From NCBI GenBank assembly GCA_020633335.1, contig JACKDU010000006.1:248001-312000 (forward strand): a stretch of DNA of 64,000 nucleotides, read 5' to 3'. Shown in pieces: positions 37,519-45,264 of the stretch. The notes beneath the pieces are model-generated. The model was not told the DNA's origin, did not search any database, and was given only the letters and a program-made list of their open reading frames with translations. A program made the translations under genes and the position numbers. How positions within the stretch are numbered: position 1 is the stretch's first letter; the number at the start of each line of letters is the position of its first letter. This DNA comes from Myxococcales bacterium. Lineage in GTDB: Bacteria > Myxococcota_A > Polyangia > Nannocystales > Nannocystaceae.

Positions 37519-39264
37519 GTGGTCGACGTCACGGCGATCCTCCCGAGCATGGCCACGGCGGTCGCGCTCGACACGCTCCTCGCCGTCGTCTTCCTCCTGC
37601 TCTACCGCGGCGATCGCTCGGCCACCCACCTCCGGACCTGGTCGCTGGCCTGGGGGCTCTCGGCGTTCTCGCACTCCGGGGTGGTCCTGCGGATGGCCCT
37701 CGGGACCTCGGTGCTGGTCGGCCTCGCGCTGGCGTCGGTCACCACGGTGAGCGCGTCGCTGACGCTCCTCGGGACCTACCGCCTCCTCGGCCGCCGCATG
37801 CCGCCGGCGCTCTGGGGCTTGATGGCGGCGGGGATCGTCTTCGCGCCGATCGCCGAGCTCCTCGGGCAGCCCCTCGTCGTGGTCGCGCTCCCCTCGCTCG
37901 CGGCGATCACCTTCGCCTACGCGATGACCGGGATCGCGGTGCTCCGGCTGCGGCCGCGGGGGACCGGCGAGTGGCTCGCGGGCGTCGGCCTGCTGACGGT
38001 GGCGATCCACAGCCTCGACTTCCCGATCTTCGCGCGGAGCCCGACGATCTTCCCGATCGGCCTGGCGATCTTCGCGGTCCAGCAGGGCGTCGTCGGCTTC
38101 GGCTTCATGATGATGTACTACGAGCGGGCGCGGCGCGGGCTCGCGGCGAGCGAGGAGCGGCTCCGCCACCTCTTCGACAACGCGGTCGTCGGCGCCTTCC
38201 GCTGCGACGAGGAGGGGCGCTTCGTCGACGCCAACCCGACCCTCGCGCGGATGCTCGGGCGCGACTCGGCCGCCTCGCTCTGCGGGTCCGAGCGCCTCGA
38301 CGCCCTCTTCGTCGACGAGGAGGGGCGCGCGCGCCTGCGGGCGCTCCTCGCCAGCGAGGGGGTGATCGACGGCGTCGACTTCCGCTGGCGTCGGCAGGAC
38401 CGATCGATCCTCACGGTCTCGCTCCACGTCCGGCAGGTCGCGGGGAGGGCGGGCGGCGTCCGCATCGAGGGCCTCGCCCGCGACGTCACCGACAGCCGCC
38501 GCCTCCAGCGGCGCCTCGCCGAGTCCGAGCGCCTCGAGGCGATCGGGCGCCTCGCCGGCGGCGTCGCCCACGACTTCAACAACCTCCTCACCGTGGTGAT
38601 GAGCAACGCGGCGATGCTCGGCGAGGCCCGCCTCGACGCCGACGAGCGGGCCGCGCTCGACGACATCGGCGAGGCGGCGCGGCGGGGCAGCGAGCTGGTC
38701 CGCCAGCTCCTCGCCTTCCGTCGGGCGGAGGTGGTGGTCCGCGAGCGCGTCGACCTCGCGGCGCTCGCCGAGCGCGCCCGGCGGATCCTCGTCCGCTCCC
38801 TCGGCGAGGGGGTGCGGGTCGCGATCGAGGCGTCGGCGCCCATCGACGTGATGGCGAGCCCGGTGGAGATCGAGCAGGTGGTGATGAACCTCGTGCTCAA
38901 CGCCCGCGACGCGATGCCGACCGGCGGAGCGATCGCCGTCCGGATCCGCCGGGTCGCCGAGGTCGGCGCGCTCGCGGCCTCGCCCTCCGGGGCCTGGGCG
39001 CTCCTCGAGATCGAGGACGAGGGCGAGGGGATGGACGAGGCGACCCGGGAGCGGGCGATCGAGCCCTTCTACTCGACCAAGGAGGCGGGCACCGGCCTCG
39101 GCCTCGCCACCGTCTCCGGGATCGCCGCGCGCCTCGGCGGGAGCGTCGAGCTCGACTCGTCGCCCGGCGCCGGGACCCGGGTCCGGGTCTACGTGCCGGC
39201 GCTCGACGAGGCGGCGCCGCGCTCGGAGGCGCCGTCGTCGGAGGCGCGGGCGAGCGTCCCCTAG
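37519..39264 (+). CDS. Membrane-bound PAS sensor histidine kinase
   Basis: 581 residues from GTG 37519; an ATG at 37549 is the alternative. Seven hydrophobic segments span the first ~210 residues (7TM-type sensor, e.g. LDTLLAVVFLLLY, TIFPIGLAIFAVQQGVVGF). A PAS domain follows (LRHLFDNAVVGAFRCDEEGRF), then the dimerisation/phospho-acceptor helix with the His in GGVAHDFNNLL, and the ATPase with NLVLNARDAM (N box), IEDEGEGMDE (G1) and GTGLGLATVSGI (G2). No receiver domain; the response regulator must be elsewhere. The PAS and 7TM regions suggest a small-molecule or membrane signal, unspecified. Confidence 0.88.
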   Translation: MVDVTAILPSMATAVALDTLLAVVFLLLYRGDRSATHLRTWSLAWGLSAFSHSGVVLRMALGTSVLVGLALASVTTVSASLTLLGTYRLLGRRMPPALWGLMAAGIVFAPIAELLGQPLVVVALPSLAAITFAYAMTGIAVLRLRPRGTGEWLAGVGLLTVAIHSLDFPIFARSPTIFPIGLAIFAVQQGVVGFGFMMMYYERARRGLAASEERLRHLFDNAVVGAFRCDEEGRFVDANPTLARMLGRDSAASLCGSERLDALFVDEEGRARLRALLASEGVIDGVDFRWRRQDRSILTVSLHVRQVAGRAGGVRIEGLARDVTDSRRLQRRLAESERLEAIGRLAGGVAHDFNNLLTVVMSNAAMLGEARLDADERAALDDIGEAARRGSELVRQLLAFRRAEVVVRERVDLAALAERARRILVRSLGEGVRVAIEASAPIDVMASPVEIEQVVMNLVLNARDAMPTGGAIAVRIRRVAEVGALAASPSGAWALLEIEDEGEGMDEATRERAIEPFYSTKEAGTGLGLATVSGIAARLGGSVELDSSPGAGTRVRVYVPALDEAAPRSEAPSSEARASVP

Positions 39265-39338
39265 GGCCGCGCGCGGGCGCGCACGGGCGCGACGCAGCGC
39301 GGCGGGAACAATCGCCGGCGCCCGGGGTCCGATGCCCG

Positions 39339-40082
39339 ATGCCCGCCGCTTCGCCCCGCCTCACCTCCTCACTCCCGCTCCCCTGGGCCCGCGCCGCGCT
39401 CGGCGGAGGGCTCGTCGCCGGCGCCCTCGGCACGCTGACGATCGCCCTCGGCTACTACGCGCGCTTCCCCAAGGCGCCGCCGATCGGCACCTGGGGCGAG
39501 AGCGCCGCGACGATCGCGCTCGTCGGCCTCCTCTCGGGGGCCGCGCTCGGCCTCGGGATCGGCGGCGGGGTGGTCGTCGGCCGCCGGCGGGGCGGCCGGG
39601 GCGTCGCCGAGGTCGTCGGCGGGGCGCTCGGCGGGGCGCTGAGCGGGATCCTCCCGAGCCTGATCGGCGTCCTGGGCTTCGGCTCGCTCGCGGCGCCCTA
39701 CGCCGGCACCGATCTCGCGGCCATCGGGGTGCTCGTCGCGGCGATCGTCCTCGGGGCGCTCCTCTCGACCCCGGCGGCCAGCGACCAGGAGAGCCCGCTC
39801 CCGCGGCCGTCGACGCTCGCCGCCTCGCTCCTCGCGTCGGCGCTGGTGATCATCCCCTTCGGCCTGACGATCGCCGGGCTCGTCGGCGTCGCGCTGCCAC
39901 TCGAGGTGATCCGCGGGCTCCTCGACGTCTTCGGCGAGGACTCGCGCTCCGCGTTCGCGCTCGGCGCCCTCTCGGTCGGCCTCGCGGCGGTCTTCGGCGC
40001 GCTCGTCGGCGCCTTCGTCGGCCTCAGCGTCGGCCTTGCGCGGCTCCTCCGCGAGACCTGGGCGCTCCTCTCGCGGCCCTAG
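39339..40082 (+). CDS. Polytopic membrane protein of unknown function
   Basis: 247 residues, about six hydrophobic segments (ALGGGLVAGALGTLTIALG, TIALVGLLSGAALGLGIGGG, LAAIGVLVAAIVLGALL, LLASALVIIPFGLTIAGLVG, ALSVGLAAVFGALVGAFVGL), rich in Gly and Ala. No domain recognised. The start at ATG 39339 gives a short hydrophilic N-terminus; an ATG at 39332 belongs to another frame. Its TAG shares the four bases CTAG (40079-40082) with the stop of the convergent EF-hand gene, so the two coding regions overlap tail to tail. Confidence 0.65.
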   Translation: MPAASPRLTSSLPLPWARAALGGGLVAGALGTLTIALGYYARFPKAPPIGTWGESAATIALVGLLSGAALGLGIGGGVVVGRRRGGRGVAEVVGGALGGALSGILPSLIGVLGFGSLAAPYAGTDLAAIGVLVAAIVLGALLSTPAASDQESPLPRPSTLAASLLASALVIIPFGLTIAGLVGVALPLEVIRGLLDVFGEDSRSAFALGALSVGLAAVFGALVGAFVGLSVGLARLLRETWALLSRP

Positions 40083-40627
40083 AAGGGTCCCATCGCCCAG
40101 TTGCCGGGCGCGTCGGGATCGTCGCTGAAGAAGAAGTCGCGGATCAGCGACATGATCTCGTCGACGCTGAGGAGGCCGTCGCCGTTGATGTCGATCCGCC
40201 GGTTGACGTCGTCGATCTCGGCGTCGTCGACCATCCCCCAGGCCCGCAGCCAGGCGGCGTACTCGGCGACCGTGACCTCGCCGTCGCCGTTGGCGTCGAG
40301 GAGGCCGGCGATCAGGCGGGCGGCCGTCGCCGCGCTCGCCTCGAAGCGCGCCGGGTTGGCGAGCATAAGGTTGTGGTAGTGGAGCCACTCCGCGAGGCTG
40401 ACCTTGCCGTCCTCGCTCGCGTCGATGTTGCAGCGGACCTCGTGCCAGTACTGGCCGAAGCGCTCGATGAAGGCGTCGTGCTCGACCGTCCCGGGCTTCA
40501 GGCCGCGGAAGGCGACCAGCCGGCTGACGATCAGCGCCGAGTCGTCGGCGCTGAAGAAGCCGTCGTGGTTGGTGTCGAGGACGTTGAAGTAGCGCGTCAG
40601 CTTGCGGGTGCGGAGCTCACTAAGCAC
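40079..40627 (-). CDS. EF-hand calcium-binding protein (calerythrin-like)
   Basis: 182 residues with four EF-hand loops: DTNHDGFFSADD, DASEDGKVSLAE, DANGDGEVTVAE and DINGDGLLSVDE, each with the expected acidic residues at positions 1, 3, 5 and 12. No signal peptide, so a cytoplasmic calcium sensor or buffer, like calerythrin or sarcoplasmic calcium-binding protein. The start is GTG 40627, with GGAGGAGG 5 nt upstream and a TATCCT hexamer ahead of it. It sits between a membrane protein (convergent) and a secreted protein; a functional link is not evident. Confidence 0.88.
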   Translation of the reverse strand: MLSELRTRKLTRYFNVLDTNHDGFFSADDSALIVSRLVAFRGLKPGTVEHDAFIERFGQYWHEVRCNIDASEDGKVSLAEWLHYHNLMLANPARFEASAATAARLIAGLLDANGDGEVTVAEYAAWLRAWGMVDDAEIDDVNRRIDINGDGLLSVDEIMSLIRDFFFSDDPDAPGNWAMGPF

Positions 40628-40711
40628 GGGGCCTCCTCCGTGGCGTCCGAGGATACCCGAGGCCGCGGCGGGAGGGGGACCCGGGGCGCCGCCCGCCAGG
40701 CGCGGCCTCGC

Positions 40712-42247
40712 TCATTTGTGGGTGATCGAGAGCGTGACCCGGGCCTGGCGATCGCCGGGGTCGCCGGTCGCGGTCAGGTCCTGGCCCTTGCTGCCGCTCA
40801 GATCGCCGCTGATCTTCCCGCTCGCGGGGTCGTAGAAGAGCCGGAGCGCGGTGACCGGTGACTTGCAGGTGTTGCCCCACCCGCAGGTCGCGTCGACCGT
40901 GACGACCGGGTTGACGTCGCAGGTCATCTCGACGTTGGGGTAGGGCCCCATGAGGCCGTTGTAGGGGCTCGGGTCCTCCTCAAAGACCTCGACGGTGATC
41001 TCGACCGGACCGCCGACGAGGACCGCGCGCGAGAGGCTCCAGAGCGCCGACACCGAGTTCTGGTTGGGGGTGAAGGCGCGGCGCGAGCCGACCCCGCGGA
41101 TCGTCACCCGGGCGCCGAGATCGGCGAGGCCGTCGTCCTCGAGGTCCTTGACCGGGCCGAGCGCCTCGACCTTCTTGAGCGCGACCACGACCTCGTTGCG
41201 CGGCGGCAGGTAGGTCGGCAGGTCGTAGAAGACCGTGTAGGCGCCGCCGTCGATCGCGTGGTCAAACTTCAGCTTGTGGCCGATCCCGTAGCTCTTCTTC
41301 GGCGGGGTCCCGTAGAGCGAGACGTACTCGGGCCACTCCATCCGGCGGACCAGCACCGAGGTCGGCCCCCAGCGCTTGGGATCGCCGATCCGCATCAGGG
41401 CGATGCTGTACTGGAGCGCGCTCTCGAGGCGGTGGAGCTCTTCGCCGGGGAAGGTCGGCGCGAGGATCATCGCCGCCTCGAGGAGGAGATCGAGGCGCTC
41501 GACGTCGACCGCCGCGTCGCCGCCGTCATCCTCGAGGACCGCGGAGACGATCAGGAAGCCGGGGTGGTTGGCGTAGGGGACGTCGACGGCCGGGCCCGCG
41601 CCGGCGGTCGAGACCGCGCCGAGGCCGAGGCCCGAGAGGACGCCCGCGCCCGGGAAGGTCGCGCGCGCGAGGTTCGGGTAGGTGACCTCGCCGTAGGTCG
41701 TCGCCGTCGTCACGAAGCTCGAGTAGACGACGAGCTCGTCGCTGCCGTCCTTGTCGGCGACCTTGTTGACCCGCACGCCCGCGTAGGAGAGGAGGGTGTT
41801 CTTGACCGTCCACGAGTAGGGGAACTCGGGGGGCAGGACCTCGGGGCCGATCTTGATCGGCCCCGGCAGCACCTTGAGCGGCGCCTGCTGGCCGATCTTC
41901 GCGTAGCGCGAGCCGGCGCGGGTGATGTCGCCGGCGTCCTTGATCCGGGGGAAGAGGGCGGCGCGGGCGTTCGGAGTGAGGTTGTTGTAGGTGGCGACGA
42001 GCTCGCTCGCGAGGGCGCGGGCGCGGGCGTCGCCGCCGAGGCGGGCGGCCGCCTGCTTGGCGACCGGCGAGGCGCCGCGGCCCTCGGCGATGTCGGCGAG
42101 GAGGGCGAGGACCACCGCAGACTCCTCGGGGAGCGCCGTCGTCCGGAGCTCCCCGCCGCGGGGCGCGGCGTCGGCCGGCGACGGCGCGAGGGCGAGGGCG
42201 AGGACGGGAGCGAGGGCGAGGAGGGCACGCGGGCGGCGCTCGGGCAT
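40712..42247 (-). CDS. Secreted protein of unknown function
   Basis: 511 residues with a cleavable signal peptide (LLALAPVLALALAPSPADAA). The mature part shows no known motif. Noted segments: GVRVNKVADKDGSDELVVY, EFPYSWTVKNTLLSYAG, a few cysteines near the C-terminus (MTCDVNPVVTVDATCGWGNTC) that could form two disulphides, and many aromatic/Gly turns, all consistent with a beta-rich periplasmic or surface protein. A leaderless-type TACCAT hexamer precedes it. No link to neighbours is evident. Confidence 0.7.
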   Translation of the reverse strand: MPERRPRALLALAPVLALALAPSPADAAPRGGELRTTALPEESAVVLALLADIAEGRGASPVAKQAAARLGGDARARALASELVATYNNLTPNARAALFPRIKDAGDITRAGSRYAKIGQQAPLKVLPGPIKIGPEVLPPEFPYSWTVKNTLLSYAGVRVNKVADKDGSDELVVYSSFVTTATTYGEVTYPNLARATFPGAGVLSGLGLGAVSTAGAGPAVDVPYANHPGFLIVSAVLEDDGGDAAVDVERLDLLLEAAMILAPTFPGEELHRLESALQYSIALMRIGDPKRWGPTSVLVRRMEWPEYVSLYGTPPKKSYGIGHKLKFDHAIDGGAYTVFYDLPTYLPPRNEVVVALKKVEALGPVKDLEDDGLADLGARVTIRGVGSRRAFTPNQNSVSALWSLSRAVLVGGPVEITVEVFEEDPSPYNGLMGPYPNVEMTCDVNPVVTVDATCGWGNTCKSPVTALRLFYDPASGKISGDLSGSKGQDLTATGDPGDRQARVTLSITHK

Positions 42248-42253
42248 CGGCGG

Positions 42254-42259
42254 ATGGTA
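42254..42259 (-). promoter_or_regulatory. TACCAT -10-like hexamer, leaderless geometry
   Basis: TACCAT (minus strand) is 6 nt from the ATG at 42247. Confidence 0.4.
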
Positions 42260-42400
42260 GGGCGGGCGCGGGCGCGAGGGCGCGCTCGGAGAGGGCGGTC
42301 GCGGTCACCGGCTGGAGGTCCCTCACGCCAGGTCGAGATGTACCCAGGGACAGGGTCGAGGGGACGCGCTCGGCGGCCGCGGACGCGCAGTGCCGGGGAG

Positions 42401-42418
42401 GATCCACCGGGGTGGATC
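42401..42418 (-). terminator. Hairpin downstream of the export operon
   Basis: GATCCACC and GGTGGATC are perfect inverted arms separated by GG, 12 nt past the TolC-type gene stop (42430) on the minus strand. The remainder of 42248-42429 holds no gene. Confidence 0.45.
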
Positions 42419-42429
42419 GGTGGCGTGGA

Positions 42430-43908
42430 TCAGCGGGGAGGATCGCCGAGGCTGCTCGCGGTCGTCGCCTCGAGCTCGGCGAGCGCCCGCTGGTAGGCGA
42501 GGCGGGCGTCGATCTCGGCGAGCGCCGCCTCGGCGACCTGCTGCTCGCGGAGGTTGACGAAGAGGAGGGTGGTGTCGCCGAGATCGAAGCGCCGACGCTC
42601 GGCCTCGGCGAGCGCGCGGGCGACCTCGACGGCCTCGCCGGCGACCATCGCCTGCTCGTGGGTCGCCAGGACCGCGACCAGGGCGCGCTCGACCTCGGCG
42701 GCGATCGTGTCGCGGAGGAGGCGGGCCTTCGCGGCGGTCGCGGCCGCCTTCGCCTCCGCCTCGCGGACCTTGCCGCGGGCCTGGCGGGCCTGGATCGGCA
42801 CGTCGACCGCGAGGCTGACCTGGAGCTCGGTCGGCGCCAGGGAGGCGGGGCCGCGGCCGAAGTCGCGGAGGACCATCGCCCCGACGTCGATCGCCGGCGC
42901 CCGCTGGTTGCGGGCGAGGCGGCGGTCGAGGAGGTGCTGGGCCCGCAGGGCGACGAGCGCGTGGAGATCGGGGCGGCGGGCGAGCGCCTCGTCGATCATC
43001 GCCCTCAGCTCGCCGGGGAGGACCCGCTCGTCGAGGGGGATCGCCGGCGGCAGGCGGGACTCGTCGATCTCGAGGGGCTCGCCCTCGTGATCGCGGAGGT
43101 GGAGGCGGAGGCCGATCGCCGCCTGCCGGAGCTCCTGGCGGGCCTTGATCGCCGTCGCCTCGCGGCGGAGGCGGGCGCGGTCGTTGTCGGTCGCGTCGAC
43201 CGGCGGGATCTCGCCCCGGCTGGCGCGGGCGTGGAGCTGGGCCGAGCGGGCCTTCGCCAGCTCGAGCTGCTCGTCGGCGACCGCCCGCCGGAGGCCGGCG
43301 GCGACCCACTCCCAGTAGCGGTGGGTCGCGTCCTTGATCAGCGCGATCGTCTCGCGGTCGCGGTCGAGGAGGGCGATCTCGCGGTCGAGCGCGGCCCGGC
43401 GGATCCCCGCGCGGCCGCGATCGATCGGCCCGTCGCGCCAGAGCGGGACGACGAGGCCGGCCCGGACCTCGCCGGCGCTGAGGGTCTCGCGCTCGCCGTA
43501 GTAGGTCGGGATGTTGCCCTGCCCGAGGCCGTAGCCGGCGATCAGGCGGACGCCCCAGAGCGGGGTCGCCTGCTCGAGCTGGGTGTCGAGGCGGCCGTGG
43601 ACGTAGTAGCTGACCGGCCGGAGGTAGCCGCCGGTGCGCCAGCGGAGATCGAAGTGGCCGCGGGCCGCGAGCGCGGCTCCGTCGGCGGCGTCGACCCCCT
43701 TGCGGGCGGCGTCGATCCGCGGGTGGCGATCGACGCTCGCCAGGACCTCGCCGAGGCTCAGCGGCGGGGCGGCGCGCTCGCCCGCGCGGTCGACGATCGA
43801 CGGGGCCTCGAGCGCGCCGAAGACCGGCGCCGGGGCGGGGACCTGCGCGTCCGCGAAGACGCCGGCCCCGAGGCCGAGCCCGAGGACGATCGAGGCGAGC
43901 GCGCTCAT
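42430..43908 (-). CDS. TolC-family outer-membrane export channel
   Basis: 492 residues from the ATG at 43906-43908. Signal peptide (ASIVLGLGLGAGVFA), then the duplicated helical/beta repeats of the outer-membrane efflux family: LSLGEVLASVDRHPRIDAARKG, EQATPLWGVRLIAGYGLGQGN, and the second repeat LPGELRAMIDEALARRPDLHAL with the long coiled coils RAVADEQLELAKARSAQLHA and EVERALVAVLATHEQAMV. It forms a trimeric tunnel through the outer membrane. Third gene of the operon with the HlyD-type adaptor (4-nt ATGA overlap) and an ABC protein, so it completes a type I secretion-like set. Confidence 0.87.
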   Translation of the reverse strand: MSALASIVLGLGLGAGVFADAQVPAPAPVFGALEAPSIVDRAGERAAPPLSLGEVLASVDRHPRIDAARKGVDAADGAALAARGHFDLRWRTGGYLRPVSYYVHGRLDTQLEQATPLWGVRLIAGYGLGQGNIPTYYGERETLSAGEVRAGLVVPLWRDGPIDRGRAGIRRAALDREIALLDRDRETIALIKDATHRYWEWVAAGLRRAVADEQLELAKARSAQLHARASRGEIPPVDATDNDRARLRREATAIKARQELRQAAIGLRLHLRDHEGEPLEIDESRLPPAIPLDERVLPGELRAMIDEALARRPDLHALVALRAQHLLDRRLARNQRAPAIDVGAMVLRDFGRGPASLAPTELQVSLAVDVPIQARQARGKVREAEAKAAATAAKARLLRDTIAAEVERALVAVLATHEQAMVAGEAVEVARALAEAERRRFDLGDTTLLFVNLREQQVAEAALAEIDARLAYQRALAELEATTASSLGDPPR

Positions 43909-45254
43909 CCCTTGCCCCCCTCGTCGGGCCGCGCGGGCTCGTCCTGGGCGACGACCGGCGGGAAGCCGTTGAAGAGGCGCCAGAGCTCGTAGCCGAGGCG
44001 GACCTGATCGAGGAGCACCCAGCCGTTGGCGCGGACGCCCTGGCGGAGGTAGTGGGCCGAGGGCCAGGCCTCGTCGTCCGCGTCGGGGATCACGACCACC
44101 CGGAAGTGCCCCTTGCCGTCGTCGGCCGCGTCGACGAACGCGACCCGCCCGCCGAAGGTGCCGACCGCGACCGAGGGCCAGCCCGAGAACTGGACCGCCG
44201 GCCACCCCTCGAAGTGGAGGCGGACCGGGCGGCCGGCGTCGATGAGCGCCGCGTCGTTGCCGTCGACCAGGATCTCGACCGCCCGCGACTCGGTGTCGGG
44301 GACCAGGATCGCCAGCGGATCCCCGGACTTGACCAGCTCGCCGCCCTCGCGGCTGATCACCCGGAGGACCGTCCCCGCCCGCGGCGCGACCACCTGCTGG
44401 GTCGATTGCCGCGAGAGCTCGACGTCGATCTTCGAGAGCGCCTCGCGCTCGCGGGCGAGGGTCGAGAGCGCCGACTCGAGCTTGGCCTGGGCGTCCGCGA
44501 GGCTCGCGTCGGTGTCGCCCTCGACCTTGCGGAGATCGGCCATCGCGGCCTTGAGCTCGGAGCGCTCGGAGGCGAGGTTGGCCTCGGCGGCCTTGACCTC
44601 GGCCTTGGCCTTCGCCATGTCGAGCTCGGCGAGCTCGCGGCTGCGGGTCGAGGTCAGGCCCTCGGCCGCGAGGTCGCGCTGGCGCGTGAGGTTGAGCTCG
44701 GCGGTGTCGCGGTGGGCCTCGGCGGCCTCGAGCTTCTGCTCGGCGATCCGCACGCCCTCGCGGTCCATCCGCACCCGCGACTCGGCGGCCTCGATGCTCG
44801 CCAGGCGCGACGACTGGAGCGCGGTGATCCGGGCCTCGTAGGCGAGCACCTGGTTCTGGGCGGCCTGGAGGCGGTCGACGATCGCCTGCCGCTGATCGCG
44901 GAGGCGATCGACGAAGTCCTCGGCGTTGTCGCGGATCTCGGCGATCAGATCGCCGGCCTCGACCCGCTGGCCCTCGTGGACCAGGAGCGAGACCAGGCGG
45001 CCGCCGATCGGCGCCTCGATCGCCTGCTGACGATCGACCGGCGCGAAGGCGATCACCCGCCCCTGACCGCGGACGCTCTGCTGCCAGGGCGCGAGGATCA
45101 GCGCCGTCAGGACCAGGACCATCGACGCGAGGAGGACGCGGGCGACGGTCCGCGCGAGGCGGGTGTTGTGGCGGACGAGGCGGAGGCTGGGGAGCTCACC
45201 CTTGCCGAGCGGCAGGCCGAGCGCGGGGCGGGGGGTCGACGTGGTCGTGGGCAT
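43905..45254 (-). CDS. HlyD-family membrane fusion protein
   Basis: 449 residues. A cytoplasmic N-terminus, one membrane helix (VLLASMVLVLTALILAPW), a lipoyl half-motif (VRGQGRVIAFAPVDRQQAIEA, SLLVHEGQRVEAGDLIAEI), a long coiled-coil region (~100-290), the second lipoyl half (VVAPRAGTVLRVISREGGELVKSGDPLAIL) and a beta domain. This is the adaptor joining an inner-membrane transporter to the TolC-type channel. It lies 10 nt after the ABC gene stop and overlaps the channel gene. Confidence 0.88.
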   Translation of the reverse strand: MPTTTSTPRPALGLPLGKGELPSLRLVRHNTRLARTVARVLLASMVLVLTALILAPWQQSVRGQGRVIAFAPVDRQQAIEAPIGGRLVSLLVHEGQRVEAGDLIAEIRDNAEDFVDRLRDQRQAIVDRLQAAQNQVLAYEARITALQSSRLASIEAAESRVRMDREGVRIAEQKLEAAEAHRDTAELNLTRQRDLAAEGLTSTRSRELAELDMAKAKAEVKAAEANLASERSELKAAMADLRKVEGDTDASLADAQAKLESALSTLAREREALSKIDVELSRQSTQQVVAPRAGTVLRVISREGGELVKSGDPLAILVPDTESRAVEILVDGNDAALIDAGRPVRLHFEGWPAVQFSGWPSVAVGTFGGRVAFVDAADDGKGHFRVVVIPDADDEAWPSAHYLRQGVRANGWVLLDQVRLGYELWRLFNGFPPVVAQDEPARPDEGGKG

Positions 45255-45264
45255 CGTCGTCTCC

